Positions 44,406-54,258 of a stretch of 64,000 nucleotides of DNA are shown in pieces. Under the pieces are notes generated by a model that was not told the origin of the DNA, did not search any database, and worked only from the letters and a program-made list of their open reading frames with translations. The DNA is from Marsupella aquatica (taxonomy: Eukaryota; Marchantiophyta). Numbering within the stretch: the stretch's first letter is position 1; every line of letters begins with the position of its first letter. The translations under genes and the position numbers were made by a program. Location: contig OZ316893.1 of NCBI GenBank assembly GCA_973895155.1, positions 17,980,001-18,044,000 on the forward strand. The letters are read 5' to 3'.

Positions 44406-45069
44406 AATTAAAAAATCTATTAAGAGAAAATATACAAAACTTTTACAGAAAAGGGCCAAATAGAGTACAAAAGAGGTCCTAAGGGGACAAAACCAAATGT
44501 AAAAGAAGTGAGCAATAGGAAACCCCTAAAAACCAAGAAAGAGGAACTGAAACTAACGCAAACGGACCAAGGCCCTAATCAGTAAGTGGGACGGGAATGT
44601 CCTCTAGGGGGGCTAGCCGCTGCGGAGGCACACTAGCACCCACTATTAGAGATTGACGATAGATGGCCCAAGCTTGAGCACGCTGTAAGGTGACTGAAAT
44701 GCATTGGCAAAAGTGCATGGTGAAAACAGATACTTTAATCTATTCATTAAAAGTGAATTATTATTCAAAATATGAACATTTGGGTAATATATAGTGTACA
44801 TTTGGCTTTCAAAAAGTGTACAATTGGGCAAAAAATAAAGGTGATGGCCATCAGATATACCACCATGTTCATCCTTTGTAAATAAACTAGGATGAGACTC
44901 CTTCTAGTAAAGATCATTTTTGTGTACTTAAGTTTATAATTGACCATTTAGGTGTAGAGTATTGTACTATAGTGTACCTTTCGGGTTTAAAAAGTGAACA
45001 TTTAGAGGCCTAAAAGTGAACAAAATAAAATACACTTTTAATGAATAGGGTTAGCGGGGGGACCCATCC

Positions 45070-46315
45070 GGCCATGAACATCCCAAGCAGCTTGTCAAAG
45101 AAGTCCGTCAAACTGATGATGGAGACGCCCAAATATCTCAAGAGCAAGGGGAAGGAAGATATTAGATGAAGCTCGTGTAGCATGTTTGGCCTCTTTTGTT
45201 GTTGCCGCTGCCCTTGCCATTGTTGCCGTTGTCCCAATGATGTCTTGGTGCAATGGGTTTGCCAACACTACATCTACCAAAGTATGTTGACCCTTACGGA
45301 CCATGGTAAGATCCACTTGTAACCAATGTGATGGAGGACCAGGTAACTCAAGCACCACCTCCAGCCGCACACAAACCAAAGAGCCAAAGAGAACCTGGGC
45401 AATCGTATCTCTCACATTGTAGTGAACAAGAATGGTTTTGCCTCCCACACTGCACCAAAGAAGATGGACACTAGTGGCACCACAAGACTTCCCACAAGTG
45501 CAAGAAGGAGGTAAACCTACAAGAAGTGGGTGGGGCAGCCCCATACAAAGACGCATGGCTGTCGAGAACTCCGTTGAAGACATCCGCAGATGAGGAATAA
45601 CGGGATTAGCCTGAAGCCATCCGCTTGCGCCCTTCCCTTTGGAAGAAAGAATCCAAGCTTGGTCGATGTCAAGTGCCTCAATGAGGATGCTGGAGAGGGT
45701 GAAAGTGTGCATACGCCCAACAAGGTCTGCCTGAAGGTGGATTGGGTCCAAGGATAAAAACTCCTGAAATGAAGGTAACGCAACTCGAACAGGATCTGGT
45801 AATGATGACCGCGTCGTGCCCAAATGAACCTGAAATGGGAGGGAACCCTCCTCTACCTCCATGAGATGATGAAAGTAAAAAGGTCGATCCTCAATAAGAA
45901 AATGATCGGCCAACAATGAGGAGGAGGCCGCCCATGCACCCAAAAAGGCCAAAGGTGCAAGGCGCTCAATGGAAGTAAGCTCAAAACCACCTTGAGAAAT
46001 AGAAAGACTGAGTTGTTAGTGAAGCCACAAAGATGAGAGCAAAGTACCTGGCCCTAAAACAGAGGCCAAATTCTCATGAATGGAGATCATATCAAACGCT
46101 CGGTGCTATAGACAAAGATCTTTGGTAGGGGCATGCATCCTAGCCAAATAAGATGCGCGAGGGTGGATGCATCTCAACAGCATCCCAAATGCTCCTGAGA
46201 ATCTGCTAGCTTAGGGAGCATAGGAGTAGGGGCTAAGGCAGCCTATAGAGCGTCAGCAATGAAAGATGAGCAAAAGGAGATAGTACCAACTGGGGAGCCA
46301 AGGACCCAAAGACGG
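45070..46315 (-). pseudogene. LINE-type reverse transcriptase C-terminal remnant
   Basis: The minus strand reads VLGSPVGT (46280-46300), then a helical part, then, in a 285-codon open frame (45952-45095), a Cys/His segment (CTCGKSC..TSVHLLWC), HYNVRDTIAQVL, VDLTMVRKGQHTLVDVVLANP and IFLPLALEIFGRL. This series is typical of the C-terminal part of a LINE-like RT family (C.CG...H.l.C, RHN.I.D, DV.V..P, F.P...ET.G). The upper part contains stops and frame changes. The gene continues beyond element C at 51319-51460. Confidence 0.6.
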
Positions 46316-47165
46316 TGTCGTGCCGAAAGATTTTGGCTCAGGAATGGCTTTTATAGGGGATGATGGGCGAGGCCTCCCGGTTGGGTTGCGTGCATGCTGA
46401 CTCAGAGGGGCTGCTTGGTTGGATGGATTGAGGTTTGGTGATTGGGTGACTTGTCGTCACCAGGTTTGGTGTTTGGATGAGTCACCAGGCTTGGAGTTTG
46501 GATGAGCCTCATTGATGGCACCTGGCTCAGGCTGGATGGTTGGGTTTCCGATGCTACTTAAGACTTGAGCCTTGGCTCATTGAGGTTGGTGATTGTCTAT
46601 TGAGGTCTGTTGAGTTGCGTTTTGTGAGTTCCGCTCTGTTCTGCGGAACTAGATTGTTGTGCGGCGGTTTTGGAGTTCTGAGTGAGTTTTTCGATCCAGG
46701 TGGAGAGTTTTCGATCCAGGCAGGGAATTGCTCGAGTCTGGAGTCTCGTTGATCCAGGCGGGGATTTCTCAAGTTTGGAGTCTTGTCAATCCAGGCGAGG
46801 ATTTCTTGAGTTTGGAGCCTCGTTGGTCCAGGCCCGAGTTCCGTGTGAGTTGTTTTAGACTAGTGGAGTAGCTAGTCGAGTTTTGGTTTTGTGAACTAAG
46901 GAGGATAGTTTTTCTGTCAGATTTTGAGTAGTTAGTCACTCAAGGAGTTCTGCTCGACAAGTTAGAGGTAGCGGCCCGCCGTAGGGCCAGCTACCAGACT
47001 CTTGCGGGCAAGCTTACTCGAGGGCACCTATTGTAACCTTTGTGAGAAAAGTAAAAAATATAAAGGAGTGAGAGTTCGCTCCAAAAAGTGCTTGTCACCT
47101 GTCCCGATCATAGCCAGAAATGCGTAGTTTGCCCAAGGAGCCCCTAACTTTAAGTCCTCGCGACA
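46316..47165 (+). repeat. Element C 5' LTR
   Basis: 850 bp. Contains two full 37-bp units around GATCCAGGCGGGGATTTCTC (46690-46830) and a poly(A)-signal-like AAAAATATAAAGG near its end. Confidence 0.92.
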
Positions 47166-47166
47166 T

Positions 47167-47185
47167 TGGCGACCATACTAGGGAG
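47167..47185 (+). promoter_or_regulatory. Element C primer binding site
   Basis: TGGCGACCATACTAGGGAG begins one base after the LTR end CA. It starts with the TGG complementary to tRNA CCA; I do not assign the tRNA. Confidence 0.65.
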
Positions 47186-47206
47186 TCCTTGGGGTGATTG
47201 GATGAG

Positions 47207-49078
47207 ATGGGTGACTATGACAAAGTCAATCGGATATCGAGCATCGTCATGTCGATGATGAGAACCATAAGGAAGGAAGAGCTTGAGTCGAAAAGGGCGA
47301 ACAGGGAAGCGAATAGAACTACTCGGTGTCTCCAAGAGGTGCTGAAGAAGAATGGGCAGTTCGATGGGAGAAATGTGACAAGCTACCTTAAGTATTACTT
47401 GACAGAAGCAGTTGTCTACAAGTTGGACGAAGGGACGGCGGTGAAAGAGTTCATGGTGCTGGTTGAGAAGGAGTTGAGTTCGACGGTGCAGACCATCGTT
47501 GAGTCAGTTGAGGGCTGGGATGACTTTGACCAGAAGATGAAAGAGGAGTTCCAAGCGGAGGATGCTGATCGGGTCACGCAAGCTACCTTCTTGGATTGGT
47601 TGAATGACAGGAACAAGAAGCTGAAGGGGCCGCAAGAGCTCCTAAGGGAGTTCAAGAGAAGGGTGTCTCAGTTACCGAAGCGGGATGTGGGAATCATCGA
47701 GTTGCAGCGCTCGACGCTCTTCTTGAGGGCAGCCGATGAGGACCTTCGAGAGGAGCTTGAGAACACGATGGAGCTGCTGGAACCTTCAAGAGTTACCTTG
47801 TCTAACGACTGGAACCAAGTTGAGAAAGCGGTGTTGAAAGTGAGCAATCAACACCGGCGGCGAGAGCTAGACAAGGAGGCTACCACTCTCGACCTAAGGC
47901 CGCCGGAACTGATATTGAGGAAAGGGAAGCGAGAACCAGTGAAGGATGAGATCAAACCATCAGTGGATGATCTTGCAGAAATGATGCAGAACCTGAAGAT
48001 CTTGGCGGCACATGCGGTCGAGAATCCAAAACCGAGGGTTGCGAGTGCTCCCGAGAGGAAGCGAGAGATGCAGAGTTGGCCATGCATGTGGTGCAAAGAG
48101 CATGACAAACGGGAGTGCCTGGACCTGAGGGAAGCTGCGGATAAAGGGCTGATCAAGTTTGTCGGTGAAGTTGGTCAGAAAAAGACATTGTTTGCCGATA
48201 CTGAGGAGCCGATTCCATTCAACTCCAACAAGGGAGGCATGAAGGCTTTGGCTGAGAAGCGAGCTGGGAAGCGAGTCAAAGAGGCGTCCTCTTTGCACCT
48301 GGAAGCAAATGTTTACAATGTGGAGTTGGATGGCCCCGTGACGGAAACGGACAAGTTTTACAAGCGCTTGGCGGATCTGGTGCGAGAGAGATTCGGATGG
48401 AGTGACCCGGTGCTGATCAATGCAATAACGGTTGAGGTTGGGGCTAGTTGGGATGCCTCGGTTGAGTCAAAAAGGAAGAAAACCGACAAGGATGACACTC
48501 CGTCTCAATCAGGGGAACGAGAGAGGCGGGATACTCAAGACAAGGAAAGGAGGGTTAGGTTCGAAGAAGAGGAAATGAGCGAGAAAGAGCCGGAGAAAGG
48601 GAAACCAATCAGGAAGGACCCGGGCTGGGTGCTTGGCAGGGACGTGGACCAGGCCATGTACCCGGAGGTTGTAGCTAAGAAGTTTTGGAGCCAACAGGCT
48701 CAAGGGTTTACCAACGCCGAGTTCTTTGGCAGTATGAGGCGGGAGATCCAGGAAGCGATCTTGGAGAGATCCAAGAGGAAACGGATTTACAAAGAGGGCC
48801 CTCACACCTTGATGGGGGAGGCTGGCGAGACGGAAATTAGGAGTTTCCAAACTTACACTGCTGGGGTGTCCATGGGTTTAAGTAGTAAGCTTGCTAGCCC
48901 CGAAGAGTCAAACTTGGGGGAACCGAAGATGGTCAAGTCCCTTGAAGAGGAGCTCATGAACTTGGACAATGAGTTCTTCGATGCGGAAGAGGAGCTCATG
49001 GGAACCGGAAGCGAAGCTGAGTCTGTGGCAAACAGGGACCCGACCGAAGGGGGAGAACGGGAAAGCATTACCGCATAG
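47207..49078 (+). CDS. gag: Element C gag
   Basis: About 623 codons from the first ATG, which lies 41 bases past the LTR. The N-terminal part to about residue 230 is a gag-like helical domain (FDGRNVTSYLKYYLTEAVVYKL, WDDFDQKMKEEFQAED, ELLREFKRRVSQLPKRD). A single zinc-knuckle-like motif CMWCKEHDKREC is at about residue 295 (48083-48118). NKGGMKALAEKRAGKRV follows, a motif common after the knuckle in this gag type. The rest is charged and low complexity. Ends at TAG (49076-49078). The protease frame continues in the same frame after six codons, but the stop context (UAG UCG AGG) is not a known readthrough signal, so this may be a nonsense change. Confidence 0.8.
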   Translation: MGDYDKVNRISSIVMSMMRTIRKEELESKRANREANRTTRCLQEVLKKNGQFDGRNVTSYLKYYLTEAVVYKLDEGTAVKEFMVLVEKELSSTVQTIVESVEGWDDFDQKMKEEFQAEDADRVTQATFLDWLNDRNKKLKGPQELLREFKRRVSQLPKRDVGIIELQRSTLFLRAADEDLREELENTMELLEPSRVTLSNDWNQVEKAVLKVSNQHRRRELDKEATTLDLRPPELILRKGKREPVKDEIKPSVDDLAEMMQNLKILAAHAVENPKPRVASAPERKREMQSWPCMWCKEHDKRECLDLREAADKGLIKFVGEVGQKKTLFADTEEPIPFNSNKGGMKALAEKRAGKRVKEASSLHLEANVYNVELDGPVTETDKFYKRLADLVRERFGWSDPVLINAITVEVGASWDASVESKRKKTDKDDTPSQSGERERRDTQDKERRVRFEEEEMSEKEPEKGKPIRKDPGWVLGRDVDQAMYPEVVAKKFWSQQAQGFTNAEFFGSMRREIQEAILERSKRKRIYKEGPHTLMGEAGETEIRSFQTYTAGVSMGLSSKLASPEESNLGEPKMVKSLEEELMNLDNEFFDAEEELMGTGSEAESVANRDPTEGGERESITA

Positions 49079-49096
49079 TCGAGGACCATTCATGTC

Positions 49097-49801
49097 ATGG
49101 GCTCAATGAAAGGAAACGGTTATGCTTACCGAGATGGATACTGGGCTCGAGCAAGTCCGGAGAGTGAGTGTCAGTTGGAAGGAATGGAAGGCAAGGTGCG
49201 GGCGCTCATTGATACTGGCTCGGAGATCAACTTGATGGATCCAAAGGTGTTTCAAAAGGGGAATTGGCCGGTGGACAATGAGTTGCTTTGGAGTGTGAAC
49301 TCGGTGAGTTCAATGAAGGACTATCTTTGGGGCAGATGTCCGAATGTGATGGTGAAGTTCGGGAATGTCAAGCAGGCTTGTAACATTTTTGTTCATGAGC
49401 ACTTGTCGTTTCCGGTGATACTGGGCATGCCGTTCATCACTGAATGGAGGATGGAGACGAAGGTTCAGATGGATGATACTACCTTCATGGTGAAGGTTCG
49501 GGGCAAAGATGATAAGGAGGTGGTTCAGTTTCCGACGGTTCTACCTGGAAATGAGAGGAACCAAAAGCAGCTGCGAGATCCAACAGCCGCAGAAGTTGGC
49601 ATTGCTATGGGGGAGAACCGAGGTGCTAAGATGGATCTAAGTGCGGAGTTCAAAGGGGAGCCAATTTCGGACCGAAAGATGGGGAGTCTAGTGTTCAAGG
49701 AAGAGTGTTACTCAGGAGAGCTACTGGACATTGGGAAGTATCTGAGTGACTTTGGGAAGCAGCTGAAGCAAGATGGTAAAGGGCACGAAGCCATTGAGTG
49801 A
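49097..49801 (+). CDS. Element C aspartic protease region
   Basis: 234 codons in the gag frame. ALIDTGSEINLMDP (about residues 37-50) is a canonical retropepsin active site, with FPVILGMPFI about 70 residues later as the C-terminal flap partner (ILG.PF). The tail reads ELLDIGKYLSDF, which in full-length relatives precedes RNase H/integrase linker sequence; here it runs to a TGA where the next frame takes over, marking the edge of the internal deletion. The enzyme would process Gag. Confidence 0.78.
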   Translation: MGSMKGNGYAYRDGYWARASPESECQLEGMEGKVRALIDTGSEINLMDPKVFQKGNWPVDNELLWSVNSVSSMKDYLWGRCPNVMVKFGNVKQACNIFVHEHLSFPVILGMPFITEWRMETKVQMDDTTFMVKVRGKDDKEVVQFPTVLPGNERNQKQLRDPTAAEVGIAMGENRGAKMDLSAEFKGEPISDRKMGSLVFKEECYSGELLDIGKYLSDFGKQLKQDGKGHEAIE

Positions 49802-50346
49802 ATTCTGATAAGTTCATTCTTAGAGAGGGCTACCTTTGGCGGAAACCTAAGGGCCCCATGCTAGTACCAAGGAGAGTTGTCGATTCTAAGGATGAGCAAA
49901 AGCGGATTTTTGAGGAAGTCTATGATGCTGAGGTCAAAGGTGGTTTGAAAGGAATAAGGGCGAAGGTCTGTGAGCAGATCCGAACGGAGTATTGGTGGCC
50001 AGATTTGTATTGGGATGTTCAAGAGTATGCTGACAATCGAGGGATCCATCACAACTTGAAGAGGCAGATTCAAGAGCTTGATCGGATTGACTATCGAGTT
50101 GTTGACATACGGGAGAGAGTGAAGGTTTGCAAGGTGCAAACTAGAGAGGGAATGGACTCAAGTTCCGACTTGAGTGAGTTTGAAGACGAGGCACTAGTCC
50201 AGGTGCATCCGTTGGACTTGAGTTTCGAAAGTGGCTTGACTGGTTCTGATTCGGATGAGTTGGACTTCGAGTTTCTGGAGAGTGGAGTGCCTAAGGCCGA
50301 GTCTGAAGGCTTTGGGTTTGAGTTTCTTGAGGAGGAAGTGGTCTAG
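49798..50346 (+). pseudogene. Element C integrase zinc-domain remnant
   Basis: FILREGYLWRK...RRVVDSKDEQKRIFEEVYDAEVKGGLKGIRAKV...YWWPDLYWDVQEYADNRGIHHN follows the integrase HHCC-domain layout. However, the two His positions are replaced (YDAEVKGG) and the Cys pair is absent (NRGIHH), so zinc binding is lost. It is shifted +1 relative to the protease frame and starts with GTG only. The last 60 residues are acidic and unrelated to an integrase core. Confidence 0.68.
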
Positions 50347-50422
50347 GCGCATGGCTCGAGTTTGGGCTCAGACTTAGAGGAAATCTGATCGATTGGAGCA
50401 GACTGGAGGCTGCTCAGGTTTA

Positions 50423-50433
50423 CTGGGGGAGGA
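50423..50433 (+). promoter_or_regulatory. Element C polypurine tract
   Basis: CTGGGGGAGGA directly before the 3' LTR TGTCG. Confidence 0.75.
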
Positions 50434-51318
50434 TGTCGTGCCAAAGATTTTGGCTCAGGAATGGCTTTTATAGGGGATGATGGGCTAGGCCTCCCGATTG
50501 GGTTGCGTGCATGTTGACTCAGAGGGGCTGCTTGGTTGGATGGATTGAGGTTTGGTGATTGGGTGACTCGTCGTCACCAGGTTTGGTGTTTGGGTGAGTC
50601 ACCAGGCTTGGAGTTTGGATGAGCCTCGTTGATGCAGCTGGCTCAGGCTGGATGGTTGGGTTTCCGATGCTACTTAAGACTTGAGCCTTGGCTCATTGAG
50701 GTTGGCGATTGTCTATTGAGGTCTGTTGAGTTGCGTTCTGTGAGTTTCGCTCCGTTCTACGGAACTCGACTATTGTGCGGCGGTTTTGGAGTTTTGAGTG
50801 AGTTTTTCGATCCAAGTGGGGAGTTTTCGATCCAGGCAGGGAATCGCTTGAGTCTGGAGTCTTGTTGATCTAGGCGGGGATTTCTCAAGTTTGGAGTCTT
50901 GTTGATCTAGGCGGGGATTTCTCAAGTTTGGAGTCTTATCGATCTAGGCGAGGATTTCTCAAGTTTGGAGCCTCATTGGTCCATACCCAAGTTCCGTGTG
51001 AGTTGTTTTAGACTAGTGGAGTAGCTAGTCGAGTTTTGGTTTTGTGAACTAAGGAGGATAGTTTTTCCGTCAGATTTTGAGTAGTTAGTCACTTGAGGAG
51101 TTCTACTCGACAAGTTAGAGGCAGCGGCCCGCCATAGGGCCAGCTACCAGACTCTTGCGAGCAAGCTTACTCGAGGGCACCTATTGTAACCTTTGTGAGA
51201 AAAGTAAAAAATATAAAGGAGTGAGAGTTTGCTCTGAAAAGTGTTTGTCACCTGTCCCGATCGCAGCCAGAAATGCGTAGTTTGCCCGAGGAGCCCCTAA
51301 CTTTAAGTCCTCGCGACA
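50434..51318 (+). repeat. Element C 3' LTR
   Basis: 885 bp; longer than the 5' LTR because it has an extra copy of the 37-bp unit GATCTAGGCGGGGATTTCTC.. (50868-50945). Many transitions separate the two LTRs. Confidence 0.92.
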
Positions 51319-51460
51319 ACGGCATGCTGGATGTAAGAACCCAAGGGGAAGCGTGAGATCAGAGGGTAACCCAACTGGACTCCATGCGCGACACTTCACA
51401 GGATGAATATGTGAACCAAGGCCCATCAAATCACTACAACACTGTGCACCTCTTTTGCGA
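51319..51460 (-). pseudogene. Upstream part of the LINE-type RT remnant
   Basis: Minus strand LGSHIHPVKCRAWSPVGLPS...LPLGFLHPACR matches the region just before VLGSPVGT in this RT family (lGl.l.p.KC..ws..g......P.G). Taking one ACGG copy only, the codons join in phase with 46315 downwards, which shows where element C entered. Confidence 0.55.
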
Positions 51461-53150
51461 ACCGCCACCCTTTGCATCATACAAAGGAAACAAAATCCAA
51501 AATACCCACTTTGCGAACTTACTCGCATCGCAACGTCTTTGCTACTTCCCATCTTAAATCCTTCGCAAACGGCCCTTCGCAACTACTTCGCAACTTGCAA
51601 TTCTAAATACCTCGCAACATCTCCGCAACGTTGCGACAACATTGTCTTGGCAAATATTGAGAAACGACAAATTTCATTATTTTGTGAGAACAAATGGATC
51701 GCTCATGTTGCGATAACACCCACATCGCAATTTCCGATGTTAACTTTTTCTATAACGTGCGATGCAAACTACCTTGCAAGATTGCAAAAATTGGATGACC
51801 GATTTGTTGCAAAGTCATTTAACTCACAAACGTGCGAAGAGGTAGTCTTCGCTAGGGTTGTGAGTTAGACAACATCGCAAGTGTTATGATGCTTTTGTTC
51901 TCGGAATTTTTGCGATACATTTGCCGTGGCTCTTTGAGATGGGGGTTGGTTCTCAAAAGCTTCGCAAAATGTATTTTTTATGGGTTTTTGTGTATTTGGG
52001 TTAGGGTGAGGGTGAGGGAGACCATTCATGGGTTTTGAAGGAGGGAGGAAAGTGATGTTGACCCAGTCTGTCGGAATTAAAATTGCATTACTGAAAAAGT
52101 ACAAAAGTTACAAAATGGAAGGGTAAAAACCCTTAGGTAAAGCGCCACGGCCATGCATGCTGATCGCTATACATGTGAACTCGATGTACTATAGGGTACG
52201 CTCTAGCTACAACCTGTCTACATAGAGCTAGAAAGGAGTGTTCTTGCCCCTCCTCGCCTTCTTCCCCTTGGCCTTCTCCTTGCCCTTGCGTGCTCTTGGG
52301 GGGGTGCAACCTGGACTTCCTCCTCCTCTTGGTCACCCTCGGGGTCACCCTCCTCCTCATCCTCATCCTCATCCCCACCTCCACCGCCCTGGCTTGCCGC
52401 GCTACCACCCCCAGCACCACTGGAATGTGCTGATGCAAATGACTGGTCTCCAGTGCTAGTTGGCCTGGCTTGAGTAGCAGGAGCTGTGCTCCCCTCCCCT
52501 GTCCCCTCCACATCCTCATCACTACTATCGGTGCCACCCTTGGTATGGGAGTCACCATCCTCCCCTCCCTACTTCCATTAGCAAACCAGGGTGTCGGTTA
52601 GTCTCATATTCTTTACAAGTGTGAACAAAAGAGATATTCAATCAAAATTGCAATGAATGTAATAACCTAAAAATGCTCACCAATAATTCATCAACTTGCT
52701 GAAAGAGATGCTCCTTCCCATGTTTCTGGCCCCACCTCCATCTCAGCCGCCGTAATCTTCCTCTTGTACCTCTTGTACTAAGCCAAAACAAAACCAGCAC
52801 AATTGGGTTAACACCAACCCATAACCCGATTCACATGGCTTCTAAAAATTAGGGGGTTTGTTGGGGCTGGTGGGGTGGGGCATCAAGGTTTTGGGTTTAT
52901 GGAGGGTGGCATATATGGGGAAGACCCTCAAAGAACACTTAAACGACCGGAAAATTTAAGAATTCAAATTTTTGAAATTTTGCGAAGGCGTTAGCTTCGC
53001 AATCATAAGGACAATTACGTTTGCAAAGCTAGTTGCAATGCGAACGTCTTCGCAACGCCTTTGCAAACGTAAGCAAAAAAAGGGCATAATAAGGTTTGCG
53101 AAGGATTTGCGAAGCTACTCGCATCGCAAATGCATCGCAAACTCTATCAT
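51450..53150. mobile_element. Segment flanked by TTCGCAA/TTGCGAA motif clusters
   Basis: Clusters of TTCGCAA, ATCGCAA and TTGCGAA-type words lie at 51455-51970 and 52978-53145 and are almost absent between. One longer block recurs: TTTGCGAACTTACTCGCATCGCAA at about 51512 and TTTGCGAAGCTACTCGCATCGCAA at about 53108. The middle contains a small low-complexity ORF on the minus strand. This layout fits a DNA transposon with subterminal transposase-binding repeats, but no transposase or target duplication could be shown, so ends and class are provisional. Confidence 0.5.
52218..52511 (-). CDS. Low-complexity ORF inside TTCGCAA segment
   Basis: 97 codons: Ser/Gly/Ala-rich start, then an acidic run (GDEDEDEEEGDPEGDQEEEE), then a basic block with RARRRPRGRRRGG. 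It could be a nuclear-protein fragment of a transposon gene. No domain recognised; may be only compositional. Confidence 0.3.
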   Translation of the reverse strand: MEGTGEGSTAPATQARPTSTGDQSFASAHSSGAGGGSAASQGGGGGDEDEDEEEGDPEGDQEEEEVQVAPPQEHARARRRPRGRRRGGARTLLSSSM

Positions 53151-53460
53151 GGCAAAAGCCCAAGAGGGAAGCAACTGTACGTGACCTAATCTGACACAAC
53201 AAGTCTCATTGTAACTACTTGGTGGAAATGCAAGAAAGAGTTGGCTCATTGTAGGTGTGTTGGAATAGGAATTGGAGTAGCCTGAAGTCAAGGGAGGAGA
53301 GGGAGGTGCACTCATGAATGCTACTTTGAGGCCGGGGAGGCCACCTTGACCTAGCCTGTGGGTGATGTTGGGCTTGTCTCAGACTGTGATGCCTAGACAG
53401 GAATCACTCGGCCGGTTAAGTGGGTAAAGCAGGAAGGCACCCTAGGAACACCTTAGTATA
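53151..53460. other. Flank of region B, nothing recognised
   Basis: No coding motif. TGTGGGTGATG at about 53357 weakly resembles an inverted version of the region B end at 58036, but the match is short. Confidence 0.4.
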
Positions 53461-54258
53461 GTGACAAAACAAGGAAAATATAAACAATTAGGGGCAACCA
53501 TGGAACCCGGGCCGAGGCCGGAGGTAAGGCTAAGGGTGAAAACCCGATTAGGGTTAGGGCGCGTTAAGCGTCGGTGGCTAGGAAGGATCAACGGGAAGAA
53601 GGACCGGCAGAGGAGAGGGGTAAGGAGCGCTTGCAGGAGATGGTGGCTCATTTGCGAGCACGAACTAGGCAGACGACTACGGGAGGCCAACTACTGTCAG
53701 CTGCTTAGGCAAGCACTCGGGGAGAGAGTAGATACCGACGATCGACCTAAGGAGGGTATGAGCAACGTCAATCAAGCGGCACATTTCTGGGGATGCCTGT
53801 TCGAACGGGCAACTGAGTACATCAAGACTTACGAGGACGAGGAGTCAGAAAGGGCAGCTCGAGAACGGCAGGAGCTCGCTCGATTGTGGGAGCTGCAGAA
53901 GACGGCTTTCTTAGGAGGCGAACTCATCAAGGACGAGTTCCTGTGGACGCCTACTTCCAATCAACTCGACGATCTTCTGTTTTGCAAAGACAGCGTCGTC
54001 GGCATCCGAGAGGCCATCAAGAACTGCAACGACATACACTGGGAATTAAAGGGTAGCACGGAAAGGTGGACCCAGGCAACGGTGCTAGGAGAAACCTCCA
54101 CGGCAGCAGAGATGAAGAGGAAGGGAGCCGTCAACGATGAAGCCACCCCGGCAAAAAGAACGAGGTCGGCGGCACCAAAGAAGCCAGCCGAGCAGGAGGC
54201 AGGGAGAAGCCGAAGAGGAGGAGGTCGATCCCATCAAGGCCATTCCAACCAGGGATGA
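53461..54258 (+). pseudogene. Region B protein, N-terminal part (frame 1)
   Basis: 265-codon frame. The part from MSNVNQAAHFWGCLFERATEYIK (ATG 53758) onward matches the element A protein start in layout: a W/F motif, charged helix, then LDDLLFCKDSVVGIREAIKN. It ends in a basic NLS-like stretch (PAKRTRSAAPKKPAEQ). The frame passes to that of the next ORF by a single shift within 54137-54258, in a purine-rich run (GAGGAGG region). The two frames together probably represented one protein of more than 1100 residues. A TATAAAC lies at about 53478. Bases at 53549-53558 (TTAGGGTTAGGG) resemble a telo-box. Confidence 0.6.

Larger units (their letters stand above)
40330..45069. other. AT-rich intergenic DNA with old repeats
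   Basis: No family-like frame. Contains a diverged element A end (42590-42880), a pair of direct repeats (43275 and 44095), a repeated CTTGGGAATAGTG...TTCAAGTAGGTAATATT block (41878 and 42113), and a perfect 22-base tandem unit around AGATGTCAAGGAAAGACAA at 40796-40840. Confidence 0.5.
46316..51318 (+). mobile_element. Element C: deleted Ty3-type LTR retrotransposon
   Basis: LTRs 46316-47165 and 50434-51318 start TGTCGTGCC and end CGCGACA, with the 4-bp duplication ACGG outside both. PBS and PPT are in place. The interior is only 3.3 kb: gag, protease and part of an integrase zinc domain. RT, RNase H and the integrase core are missing, so it could only move with help. LTRs differ at many positions, mostly transitions, so it is older than Ty3-1. 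It interrupts the LINE-type RT remnant. Confidence 0.9.
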
